From NCBI GenBank assembly GCA_038234975.1, contig JBBSUK010000015.1, forward strand, positions 1-38,622: 38,622 bases of DNA, in the 5' to 3' direction. Source of the stretch: Schlegelella_A sp038234975 (GTDB lineage: Bacteria > Pseudomonadota > Gammaproteobacteria > Burkholderiales > Burkholderiaceae_C). Below are positions 16,376-24,447 of this stretch, piece by piece. The notes under the pieces are model-generated. The model ran no database searches and was not told the origin of the DNA. It was given only the letters and a program-made list of their open reading frames with translations. Position 1 is the stretch's first letter, and the number at the start of each line of letters is the position of its first letter. Position numbers and translations under genes: made by a program.

Positions 16376-16795
16376 GTGAAACCGACCCGCCGAATGCTCG
16401 CCGCACCCGCCCCGCTGCGCCCGCCACGGGCCGCGACCGCGTCCTGCGTGATCGCCGTGGCGTTGCTGACCGCCATGCCGCTCGCGGTCGCCGGCCCCGT
16501 CTGGTAGGTGGTCGGCGGCAACGCGCAACGCGGGCCGAAGCTGATCGTCGCCTACGGCTGCTCCGGCTGCCATACGGTACCGGGCGTGCGCGGCGCGACC
16601 GGCAATGTCGGCCCGCCGCTGACCCGCTTCGGTTCGCGCACCTACATCGCCGGCATGCTGCGCAACTCGCCGTCGAACCTCGTCCGCTGGATCCGCGATC
16701 CGCAGGGCGTGGTGCCGGGCAATGCGATGCCGAACATGGGCGTCGGCGAAGCCGAAGCACGCGACATCGCCGCGTACCTCTATACGCTGCACTGA
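16376..16795 (+). CDS. Cytochrome c, signal peptide separated from mature domain by an in-frame amber codon
   Basis: The frame begins with a GTG at 16376 (or ATG at 16394) and encodes a good signal peptide (VIAVALLTAMPLAVAG). It meets TAG at 16505-16507 and continues in the same frame with VVGGNAQRG and a complete small cytochrome c (heme site CSGCH, distal MPNMG, C-terminal ARDIAAYLYTL). The mature part alone is 95 codons, could start only at the GTG at 16508, and would have no export signal. Holocytochrome c needs export, so the gene should be dead unless the TAG is read through or is a base-calling error (for example CAG or GAG to TAG). It lies between the oxidase genes and the ferritin-like gene and would have been a carrier for this oxidase. 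Confidence 0.75.
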
Positions 16796-16868
16796 CCGGA
16801 CAGCGCTCCCGACCGACGCCGGTCTCCCACGGCGCCGACCCATCTCGACCCATCGAAGAGGAAGCCGC

Positions 16869-17450
16869 ATGACCACACCCAGGAAAACCGCGAACAAGCC
16901 GGACTCGTTTCTCACCGACGTGAAGCAGTTGCGCCAGCGAGCGCGCAAACACATCGGCGACGGCGCAGTGACCGCGAACTATGGCGGCGACAAGGCCCAG
17001 GCGGTCGACATCCTGCAGGCGGTGCTCGCCACCGAGATCGTCTGCGTCCTGCGCTACACGGCCCACGCGATCATGGCCGAGGGAATCTCGAGCGAAAGCG
17101 TTGCCGCGGAATTCGAGGAGCACGCCGACGATGAGCGCCGACACGCCCTGAAGGTGGCCAATCGCATCGATCAGCTCGGCGGCGATCCCGACTTCAACCC
17201 CGCGACGCTGACCTCGCGCTCTGCCACCGAGTACTCGAAGGGGGACAACCTCGTCGACATGATCCGGGAGAACCTCGTCGCCGAACGGATCGTGATCGAG
17301 CACTACCGCGAGCTGATCCGCCACTTCGCCGACCACGATCCGACGACCCGGGTGATGATCGAAGGCATTCTCGCGGACGAGGAGGATCATGCGAGCGACA
17401 TGCACGATCTGCTCGTCGCCCATGAAGGCAAGCCGTCGCTGGGAGCATGA
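16869..17450 (+). CDS. Ferritin-like di-iron protein (bacterioferritin/Dps-like)
   Basis: A 193-residue four-helix protein with a complete di-iron site: E56, E89-x2-H92, E139 and E171-x2-H174, the paired ExxH pattern of ferritin-like oxidases. It has no signal peptide, so it acts in the cytoplasm. The likely role is iron storage or peroxide detoxification. The purine-rich sequence GAAGAGGAAG just ahead of ATG 16869 is a good ribosome binding site. It is in line with the oxidase genes (73-nt gap) and its stop overlaps the start of the ctaG-like gene by four bases, so it may supply or buffer iron during heme protein assembly. A classic bacterioferritin heme ligand is not obvious. Confidence 0.85.
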   Translation: MTTPRKTANKPDSFLTDVKQLRQRARKHIGDGAVTANYGGDKAQAVDILQAVLATEIVCVLRYTAHAIMAEGISSESVAAEFEEHADDERRHALKVANRIDQLGGDPDFNPATLTSRSATEYSKGDNLVDMIRENLVAERIVIEHYRELIRHFADHDPTTRVMIEGILADEEDHASDMHDLLVAHEGKPSLGA

Positions 17451-18418
17451 GGGACCGACGCGACCTCTCGCATCGCAGTCCGCCTTCAGGCGCCTCCTCG
17501 ACGTCGCACGATGTCGCGCGCATGGTGCGACGCGGCGTCGTGGCGCTTGTCGCGTTGCCCGGGGCCGCGGCGGCGCACACGGCCGATGCAGGCGGCGCCG
17601 AATCATGGTACCTCCACTGGTCGTTCGAGCCGTGGGTCGTCGCCTGTCTAGCCCTCAGTGCGGCGCTCTACCTGATCGGCATCTATCGCCTCTGGCATCA
17701 CGCGGGTCGCGGTCGCGGAGTCTCTCCCGTTCAAGCGGCTGCGTTCGCCGGTGGCTGGGCGTTCCTGGTGGTGGCGCTGCTCTCTCCACTCGACCCGCTC
17801 GGCAACCAGTTGTTCAGTGCGCACATGGTGCAGCACGAGACGTTGATGCTCCTTGCCGCGCCGCTGCTCGTGCTCGGCCGCCCGCTCGCGGCGTGGGCCT
17901 GGGCGCTGCCTTTCCAATGGCGGCGGGCCACCGGTGGCTTCTTTCACGCACGGGCCTGGCGCACGCCGTGGCTCGTTCTGACCGGACCCGTTTCGGCGTG
18001 GTCGCTGCATGCGCTCGCGCTCTGGCTTTGGCATCTTCCCGTGTTGTTCGAGGCTGCGCTGGCCAGCGAAGTCCTTCATTCGTTCCAGCACATCACGTTT
18101 TTGTTCACGGCCCTGCTCTTCTGGTGGAGCGTCCTCGGCGCGACGACGCACAAGGACAAGGGGATCGCGCTCGTCTCGATCCTCACGACATTCGTTCATA
18201 CGGGCGCTCTCGGCGCGCTGCTCACGCTGGCGCAGACCGACTGGTACCCGAGCTATGCGGCCACGACGGCCGCGTTCGGCCTGACGCCCCTGGAGGATCA
18301 GCAGATCGGAGGGCTCGTCATGTGGATTCCTGCGGGCGCGGTCTATGTGATCAGCGGTCTGCTTGTCGCCGCGAGCTGGATGAATCCGGGAAGGCGACCA
18401 GCCGCTCGCCTGGCTTGA
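17447..18418 (+). CDS. ctaG: Cytochrome c oxidase assembly factor, CtaG (caa3_CtaG) family
   Basis: Polytopic membrane protein of 323 residues with about seven helices, of the CtaG family required for caa3 oxidase assembly in Bacillus-type systems (unrelated to the Cox11 proteins that share the name). Typical segments are LHWSFEPW, HMVQHETLMLLAAPLLVLG, WLWHLPVLFEAAL, HSFQHITFLFTALLFWW and LEDQQIGGLVMWIPAG. The His and Met residues in these helices may bind copper. It overlaps the ferritin-like gene by four bases and ends the gene set. The N-terminal 30 residues are hydrophilic, so an internal start is possible. Its presence supports the view that the caa3 oxidase is built by a dedicated factor. 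Confidence 0.88.
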   Translation: MRDRRDLSHRSPPSGASSTSHDVARMVRRGVVALVALPGAAAAHTADAGGAESWYLHWSFEPWVVACLALSAALYLIGIYRLWHHAGRGRGVSPVQAAAFAGGWAFLVVALLSPLDPLGNQLFSAHMVQHETLMLLAAPLLVLGRPLAAWAWALPFQWRRATGGFFHARAWRTPWLVLTGPVSAWSLHALALWLWHLPVLFEAALASEVLHSFQHITFLFTALLFWWSVLGATTHKDKGIALVSILTTFVHTGALGALLTLAQTDWYPSYAATTAAFGLTPLEDQQIGGLVMWIPAGAVYVISGLLVAASWMNPGRRPAARLA

Positions 18419-18499
18419 TGTCGGCGAAGAATGGGATCCAGTCATCGTCGCGGCGTGACGGACCGTGCCGCGATCTCGACCCGGGGGGCCATGCGGCCG

Positions 18500-19200
18500 C
18501 TCCGCCGCAAAAGCGCTCAGCACGGCGGCGCCGGCGGGCGCAGGCGACGGCTGCCAGTACGACATCGCCAAGGCCAGCGTCGACGGCGTCGGCATCGCGT
18601 TGAAGGATCGCAGCCTGACGCGGGCGTCCAGCTACGACCTGCGCATCGAGTCGGCAACCGCTCAGCACCCGGCCAACGTCGGCAAGGCGCCGGTGCGCTT
18701 CGAGGCGACTCTGCTCGCGCGCCCCCGGGCGGCACCCTGCACGCCAAAGGAAGCGTTGCCCCCGACGGCGCAGACCCTCAGGCCAGCCTTCAGGCCGACC
18801 AGCTTGCGCTGGCACCGTTCAGGCCTTGGCGAAGCGCGACGCGACCGCCAGCGGCCGCTGCCGGTGAGCCGTTGAATCTCGGCATCGAGGCACTGAAGCT
18901 GTCGCAGATGGCCGCTCACGATGCCGACTCCAGCGGATCGAACCCCTGGCGCCTGGACGTGGATCGGATAGACCTGGGGACGGCGCTGCAGTTGTCGACC
19001 GGCGGCGCCACCGCGCAGGTCACGGCGCACAACCTCCAGGCGCAGGTGCATGCGGCCGCGCTCACGGTCGACGACCGCAAGCCGCCGGCGCTGGCGCTCG
19101 CGTCGGCGACGCTGAGCGGCGGCACGCTCGACCTGGCCGCGCACCGAGCAGCGCAGATCCTCGCGACCCACCGAGCGGAGCGAATCGCACAGTTCCTCAC
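18500..19200 (+). pseudogene. DUF748/AsmA-like protein remnant
   Basis: About 230 codons of a large periplasm-facing protein family (full members have about 1000 residues). The first part is in the frame holding CQYDIAKASVDGVGIALKDR and VGKAPVRFEATLLARP. At a C5 run (18722-18726) the reading switches frame and continues as GGTLHAKGSVAPDGADPQ, then PWRLDVDRIDLGTALQLS and ALASATLSGGTLDLAAH. Both ends of the family are missing, so this is a truncated relic, not merely a frameshift. I see no other gene in 18419-19497. The remnant separates the oxidase set from the antiporter and suggests past deletion here. Confidence 0.6.
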
Positions 19201-19497
19201 TGAAAGGGCATCGAGCGGAGCCGCGTGCAGACCGGCCAGGTGGAATCGACACCGGTCACGGACGCGGGGACCGTCGCTGCCCGACTGCAGATGTCCGCGG
19301 CCCAACCGTGACGCCGCAGACAAGCACGTCTTCCTGCCTCCTGCCGCCCGCACGATGGCCCGTTGGACACCTTGCCTGCCCGATCGACCCAGCGGCCGGA
19401 AAAGCACACGAGGGCCCTCAGGAGTCTCAAGTTGTTGGGCGGAGGCATGGAGAGCACGTCATCGGCCTCGGTGGGCCAGGTCAAGCAAAGGACCGCA

Positions 19498-21063
19498 ATG
19501 ACACTCATCGATACCGCGTTCCTACTGCTGGGGCTGCTGCTGATAGCAGCCTTGGTGGCGCTGCGCGCGAAAACCCCACCCCCCGTCGTCTTCGCGGCGC
19601 TCGGCATCGTCGTCGGCTTGGGATGGCATTTCGTGCCGGCGCTGCCGAGGGTCAGCATACCGCCGCACCTGGTGCTGCTCATCTTCCTGCCCCCCTTGCT
19701 GGTCACCGCCGCCTACGCGTTGCCGCTTGCCTCCGTTCGCCGCAACCTGTGGCCGATCGTGATGCTGGCGGTCGGGCTGGTGCTGGCGACGATGCTGCTC
19801 GGAGCCGGCATCGGCCACTTCCTGGCCGGCCTGCCCTGGGCCGCGGCGTTCGTGCTCGGCGCCGTCATTGCGCCGCCCGATCCGGTCGCGGCGACGGCCG
19901 TCGCCGGCAAGACCGGGCTGGCGCACCGGCTGGTCGTGATCCTGGAGGGTGAGGGCCTCATCAACGACGCGATCGCCATCGTCGCCTACAGCGTCGCGCT
20001 CCAGGCCGCAGTCACCGGCGAGTTCAGCTGGGGTGGAGCGGCGCTCGACTTCATTCGCGAGTCGGCTCTCGGCATCACGGTGGGTTTCGTCTGCGGCTGG
20101 GCAGCGATGCAGCTCCGCATGCGCGTGAACGATGTGTCGCTGACGGTCGGCGTGTCGTTCGTGACGCCCTATCTCGCCTATCACCTGGCCGACCGCGCGG
20201 GCGGCTCCGGCGTGCTTGCCGTCGTGACGCTCGGCTTCCTGCTGCGCCACTACGCAGCCCGTGTCCCTTCGGCTGCGGCCCGGCTGGCCGCTCGCACCGC
20301 CTGGGGCGCCTTCCGCTACGGGACAACGGCCTCGCTGTTCTTCCTGCTCGGCCTGCTGCTGGGCGAGATCTCGATCGGCTGGCCCGGCTGGCCGACCTTC
20401 TGGTCGGGCCTCGCCCTGGCTGTGGCCATCAGCGTGCTGCGTCTTTGCTGGATGTGGACCGCGCCGCGAGTGAGCATGTCCCTCAATCCTGGCCATCCTT
20501 CGTCGACATGGCGGGAGCAGGCGGTGCTGGGCTGGGCCGGCATGCGCGGCGTCGTGTCGCTGGCGCTGGCGCTGGCACTGCCGATGACGCTCGAAGAAGG
20601 TGACGTTCGGACCACCATCATCTTCATGACCTTCGTGGTCATCTTCGTCACCTTGCTGTTCCAGGGGGCGACGCTTCTCCCGCTGATTCGCTGGCTGGGT
20701 GTGGGCGATCCCGAGGGCGCCCAGCGCGACGAACGCGATGCGCGTGCGCGTGCCGGCGAGGCCGGCGAGCGTGCCATTCGTCGGCATTGGAAGCGTGGTG
20801 GCATCTCCGATCGAGGCGAGCGCCTGGCCGCGAGCATCGCCAGCGGCAGCATCGGCATCGCCAGTGCGGGCTCGCCTGTCGGGCCGGGCGACAAGGAATT
20901 GCTGCTGGATGCGCTGGAGGCCCAGCGCACCGAGGTCGCGCGTCTGCGCGCCGCCGACCGCCTGGGCGAATCCGTGGTGGAGCGACTCGAAACCGAAATC
21001 GACATCGACGACATGGTCGTGTCCAGTGAAGCGGGCCGGCTCACGGGAGCAGACGAGGACTGA
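19498..21063 (+). CDS. Na+/H+ antiporter (CPA1 family)
   Basis: Inner-membrane cation/proton antiporter of 521 residues. I chose the ATG at 19498 because AAAGGA precedes it at good spacing and the hydrophobic N-terminus begins at once; the frame is open further upstream without coding character. About 12 helices are visible, with the CPA1 marks APPDPVAATAVAGKTGL, LEGEGLINDAIAIVAYSVAL (the Asn-Asp ion-binding pair) and GWAGMRGVVSLALALALP. A cytoplasmic tail of about 130 residues follows, acidic and predicted helical, with EGDVRTTI before the last helix. It would extrude Na+ or K+ and help pH control. It is alone in its orientation, after the DUF748 relic. Confidence 0.92.
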   Translation: MTLIDTAFLLLGLLLIAALVALRAKTPPPVVFAALGIVVGLGWHFVPALPRVSIPPHLVLLIFLPPLLVTAAYALPLASVRRNLWPIVMLAVGLVLATMLLGAGIGHFLAGLPWAAAFVLGAVIAPPDPVAATAVAGKTGLAHRLVVILEGEGLINDAIAIVAYSVALQAAVTGEFSWGGAALDFIRESALGITVGFVCGWAAMQLRMRVNDVSLTVGVSFVTPYLAYHLADRAGGSGVLAVVTLGFLLRHYAARVPSAAARLAARTAWGAFRYGTTASLFFLLGLLLGEISIGWPGWPTFWSGLALAVAISVLRLCWMWTAPRVSMSLNPGHPSSTWREQAVLGWAGMRGVVSLALALALPMTLEEGDVRTTIIFMTFVVIFVTLLFQGATLLPLIRWLGVGDPEGAQRDERDARARAGEAGERAIRRHWKRGGISDRGERLAASIASGSIGIASAGSPVGPGDKELLLDALEAQRTEVARLRAADRLGESVVERLETEIDIDDMVVSSEAGRLTGADED

Positions 21064-21228
21064 CGCTGATCTGCAGATGCAGGCTGACGCGATCGAGGCT
21101 GTCGGCCGAGTGTCGCAGGGCTGGCGGGCGAGCGGACGCTTTCACCGACCGCGAACTGGCACTCAGGATCCGTCAGAGACACTCGCGGCAGCCAAATCGT
21201 CGCCGGGATGCGGAAGGTGGGGAGGACG

Positions 21229-22386
21229 TCAACGCCGTTGCTCTACCTGCGCAACGCCAGCGCGCGTCCCACGGTTCGGCGGGCTCGCGCGCGATGGCGA
21301 CCGTGCCGACTCCTTACGTGCGGATCGCAGCAGCGCCACGACCGCCAGCACGAGCATCGCGCCCGCGACCGCTGCGAAGGGCTTCGGCTGCATCTCTGTC
21401 GCGGCCAGCGGCCGCGGCGCTTCAGCGCGGCGCCGTTGCCCGTGCCGGGCCCGGTGTGCGGACGAGTCGGTCTGCGGAGCCGCCTTCTCCGCTCGCGCTC
21501 GCGCGGCCGGGTCGCGCTCGCGTTGACCGGGCGTGCGTTCGCCTTTTTCCTTGCCATCGGCCGCATGGTGTTCGATGAGCGCGTTGATCTCCGACCCGAA
21601 CAGGATGGCCAGCCCGGCGATGTAGAGCCACATCATCAGCACGATCACGGCGCCGACGCTGCCGTAGGTGGCGTCGTAGTTGCCGAAGCTTCGGGTGTAC
21701 CAGGCAAAAGCCAGCGATGCGACCACGAGAACGACGACGCCGACGACGCTGCCGGCGGTGATGAACTTGAATTTCTGCTCGACGTTCGGTGCCAGGTAGT
21801 AGATGAGGCCGAAGGCCAGCAGCAGCCCTGCCAGGACGAGCACCCAGCGAAAGACGACGAAGAAGCCGAGCAGCGCCTCGCTGAAGCCGAAGCGCGAGCC
21901 CAGCCAGTCCTGGATCTGGCCGCCGAGGACGATCAGCGAGAAGCCGCCCAGCACCAGCACGACGAACATCAGGCTCAGGCCGATCGACAACAGCCGCGCC
22001 TTGAGAAAGCTGCGCGCCTCGTCGACGTCGTAGGTGATGTTGAGCTGCTGCATGACCGCGTACATGCCGGTCGACGTCGCCCACAGCGCAGCCAGAAGGC
22101 CGAACGACAGCACGCCGCCGCGCCGCTCACCGGTCACCTGCTGCACGACACCCGTGAACATGTCGGCGGCGCTCGTCGGCAGCGCCTGGCGCAGCAGATC
22201 CATGAGCGCCTGACCGACGTTTGCGATGGGCAGGTATGCAATCGCCGCCATCACGAAGATCATCGCCGGGAAGATCGCCAGCATCAGGTAGAAGCCGAGC
22301 ACCGCGGCACCGTCGAAGATGTCATCGTCTGTGGTTTCCTGGTAGAGCTCCTTCAAGAACTGCTTGGTCGACACGGCTGCTGCCAT
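21229..22386 (-). CDS. YihY/BrkB-family inner-membrane protein
   Basis: A 385-residue membrane protein with six core helices, family marks DGAAVLGFYLMLAIFPAMIF, GLLAALWATSTGMYAVMQQL, WYTRSFGNYDATYGSVGAVI and MMWLYIAGLAILFGSEINA. Once thought to be RNase BN, the family is now treated as transport or envelope proteins of unknown substrate. AGGAG precedes the ATG. Odd: after the core (about residue 280) there is a charged tail of about 100 residues with an extra hydrophobic segment (FAAVAGAMLVLAVVALL) that is not usual for the family; it may be a fused small membrane protein. The gene converges on the antiporter. Confidence 0.88.
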   Translation of the reverse strand: MAAAVSTKQFLKELYQETTDDDIFDGAAVLGFYLMLAIFPAMIFVMAAIAYLPIANVGQALMDLLRQALPTSAADMFTGVVQQVTGERRGGVLSFGLLAALWATSTGMYAVMQQLNITYDVDEARSFLKARLLSIGLSLMFVVLVLGGFSLIVLGGQIQDWLGSRFGFSEALLGFFVVFRWVLVLAGLLLAFGLIYYLAPNVEQKFKFITAGSVVGVVVLVVASLAFAWYTRSFGNYDATYGSVGAVIVLMMWLYIAGLAILFGSEINALIEHHAADGKEKGERTPGQRERDPAARARAEKAAPQTDSSAHRARHGQRRRAEAPRPLAATEMQPKPFAAVAGAMLVLAVVALLRSARKESARSPSRASPPNRGTRAGVAQVEQRR

Positions 22387-22438
22387 TTCGTGCGCTCCTT
22401 AGGAAGTCGACATTGAGCTAGCGGCAGCAAGCCTCATT

Positions 22439-22452
22439 CCCAGGCGCCTGGG
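22439..22452. repeat. Perfect 14-bp palindrome
   Basis: CCCAGGCGCCTGGG reads the same on both strands. It lies about 50 nt upstream of the YihY-family start, in the divergent gap (22387-22650) shared with the DUF1328 gene. It could be a regulator site for either gene. No promoter hexamers are clear in this gap. Confidence 0.4.
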
Positions 22453-22650
22453 GATCAGCCCGGAAATAGGGGCTCGGAGTGCCGCGGCAACGCCGCATTC
22501 AGAGCCTGGCTCTGACGTCTACGCGCCTTTCGGCGCTTCCGTCGACGACGGTGTGCTGGACGGTCTCGCTGAACGCCGACGCACCGACGACGGCATGCGA
22601 ATGACTTAGCATCGGCGTCATCAATGCGTTGATCTCGCAGAAGGAAACTC

Positions 22651-22824
22651 ATGCTCAAGTGGGCGCTTATCGCAGCGGTGGTCTCGGTGATCGCGGGCTT
22701 TTTCGGCTTCTCAGGTGTTTCGTCTGCCACGGCCACCATCGCGAAGGTGTTGTTCGGGATCGCCGTCGTCGTATTCCTCGTGTTTGTCGCCCTCGCGATC
22801 TTCGCCGGCCAAGCAATCTTTTAG
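22651..22824 (+). CDS. DUF1328 small membrane protein (YtjA-like)
   Basis: A 57-residue peptide with two hydrophobic segments. It begins MLKWALIAAVVSVIAGFFGF and continues with SSATATIAKVLFGIAVVVF, the conserved DUF1328 pattern (start MLxWAL, then GF-G and AKILF-like). AAGGAA lies at a good distance upstream of the ATG. It is divergent from the YihY gene. Members are stress-induced inner-membrane peptides of unknown function in many proteobacteria. The following 234 nt (22825-23058) hold nothing I can support. Confidence 0.85.
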   Translation: MLKWALIAAVVSVIAGFFGFSGVSSATATIAKVLFGIAVVVFLVFVALAIFAGQAIF

Positions 22825-23058
22825 CGCGCGCCCCGAATAGCATTCTCCCGAGACACGCAAGCGATTCACGGTGCGACCGCGAAGTTGCGGCATGCGCTCC
22901 AGCACGCGATCGGCAAGCTGGAATCGAACCGGCACGGCGCCGAGCCAAACCCCTGGTGTTCGCTGCGTGACGGGGAGCGGGCATCTTGGCGTCGTTCGGC
23001 TCGCCTTCTGCCCGCGCCACGACTTTTGACGTCGAAGATCCGCCCGACCGCCCGAGCA

Positions 23059-24444
23059 TCAGACGCGACGATGGCCGAGCGCCCGGATCCCCGCCCAAGC
23101 CACGGCCAGAACGACCAGGCTCGCAACGACGATCGCCACGATGGCAAGCCACCTCGCGTTCAGGATGAGCCAAGGCGTAGCGATCTGGCCGTCCAGGATC
23201 GTCGAAACCTGCGACGCAGTCACGCCGCCCTCGATGCCGCCGAACTGGGTGCGGACGTAGTTGGCGAGCGAGGCGATCTGTCCGTCGTCCATGCTCGTGC
23301 GAAAGGATGGCATCAGGGTGTGCCGGTCGCCAACCTGGCGGTCAACCCCGTGGGCGATGACTTGCACCAGCGTCGCGCCTTGCGGACCCCTGACCGATGC
23401 GATGCGAACCAGCGACGGGTGCTTCAGATCGCCAGACCCCTTTCCATCGTCGCCGTGACAAGAGGCGCAGGCGCTTTGGTAGAGGACACCTCCGTCCATG
23501 GTGTCGTGAGCAAGCATCGCTTGCCAATCGCTCGGACCAGCGGTTTCGACGAGACCCCTCCGGATGCTCAAGGTGCCCGCGCTCGCCGTTCTTTTCAGCT
23601 CGTCCGAAGCCACGGCAGGAACCGCACCAAGATAGGCCGAGATGGCATGGATGTCCTCCTTGGACAGCTTGCTCAGGCTGTGCGAGACGACCTTGCCCAT
23701 GTCGCCAGCCGCAATCGCAACGTCCGTGTGCCCGGTCATCAGGAATGTCGACAACCGCTCGTTGCTCCAGCCGCCGATGCCGCTGCTATCGGGCGTGATG
23801 TTGGGTGCCCACCATCCTCCAACCATGGCCCCGGCGAGATGCCGCTCCGAGTCCTGCTGCATGAGCTGACCACGTGGGGTGTGGCAGGCGGTGCAATGGC
23901 CCAGCGTTTCGACCAATAAACGCCCACGCTCCTGCTCCTCGCCTGCAACCTTCACTGCCCCCGTCGGATTGCCGACATCGAGAAAGAACGCGTTCCATAT
24001 GCCCATCATCGGTCGGTAGAACGGGAACGGCAGAGTGGTCGGCGGCGGCCTGTTCGACACGGGTGCGACGCCAAGCATCAGATACGAATAGAGAGCTTGA
24101 ATCTGGCTCGTGCTCAAGCCCGTATATGACGGATAGGGCATTGCAGGGAAGAGATGACCGTCTGGTGCCTGTCCCTTGCGAAGGACGTTCGAGAACTGAT
24201 CAAGCGTCCAGGCACCGATTCCCGTTTCCTTGTCTGGCGTGATGTTGCTGGCGTAGATATTTCCGATGGGACTGGGCACCGGATCACCACCCGCAAACGA
24301 ACGACCATGGCAGGAGTCGCAATCGCCCGCCTTGGCAAGATAGCGCCCCTGGTCCACGAGTCCTGGATCGGCCTCAGCGGCCGCGGCCCCATGGCCCGGT
24401 TGCGCCACCAGGAGCGCGCATGCCAATAAAAAGGGCGCTCTCAT
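23059..24444 (-). CDS. Triheme, membrane-anchored cytochrome c subunit of the second FAD dehydrogenase
   Basis: Electron-transfer subunit of 461 residues, starting three bases after the GMC gene. It has a signal peptide (LLACALLVAQPGHGAAAA), three heme sites CDSCH (C42, C45, H46), CTACH (C184, C187, H188) and CASCH (C326, C329, H330), and a C-terminal membrane helix (about 432-455) followed by basic residues. This is the layout of the cytochrome subunits of fructose, sorbitol and alcohol dehydrogenase complexes, which anchor the enzyme and pass electrons to ubiquinone or to soluble carriers. It is the last gene of the minus-strand operon. Confidence 0.9.
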   Translation of the reverse strand: MRAPFLLACALLVAQPGHGAAAAEADPGLVDQGRYLAKAGDCDSCHGRSFAGGDPVPSPIGNIYASNITPDKETGIGAWTLDQFSNVLRKGQAPDGHLFPAMPYPSYTGLSTSQIQALYSYLMLGVAPVSNRPPPTTLPFPFYRPMMGIWNAFFLDVGNPTGAVKVAGEEQERGRLLVETLGHCTACHTPRGQLMQQDSERHLAGAMVGGWWAPNITPDSSGIGGWSNERLSTFLMTGHTDVAIAAGDMGKVVSHSLSKLSKEDIHAISAYLGAVPAVASDELKRTASAGTLSIRRGLVETAGPSDWQAMLAHDTMDGGVLYQSACASCHGDDGKGSGDLKHPSLVRIASVRGPQGATLVQVIAHGVDRQVGDRHTLMPSFRTSMDDGQIASLANYVRTQFGGIEGGVTASQVSTILDGQIATPWLILNARWLAIVAIVVASLVVLAVAWAGIRALGHRRV

Positions 24445-24447
24445 CTT

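Noticed and set aside
19197..19706. A 169-codon minus-strand frame spanning the DUF748 relic and the antiporter start
   Set aside because: It has no signal, no motif and overlaps the well-supported CPA1 gene.
21236..21256. D-arm-like sequence (GCAGGTAGAGC) near the YihY stop
   Set aside because: It forms a simple CGTTGC/GCAACG hairpin within the coding tail and lacks the other tRNA arms.
22915..22985. tRNA-like T-arm on the minus strand (GGTTCGATTCC with a near-complete stem)
   Set aside because: No matching acceptor stem, anticodon arm or D-arm could be built upstream, so it is a chance match or too decayed to support.
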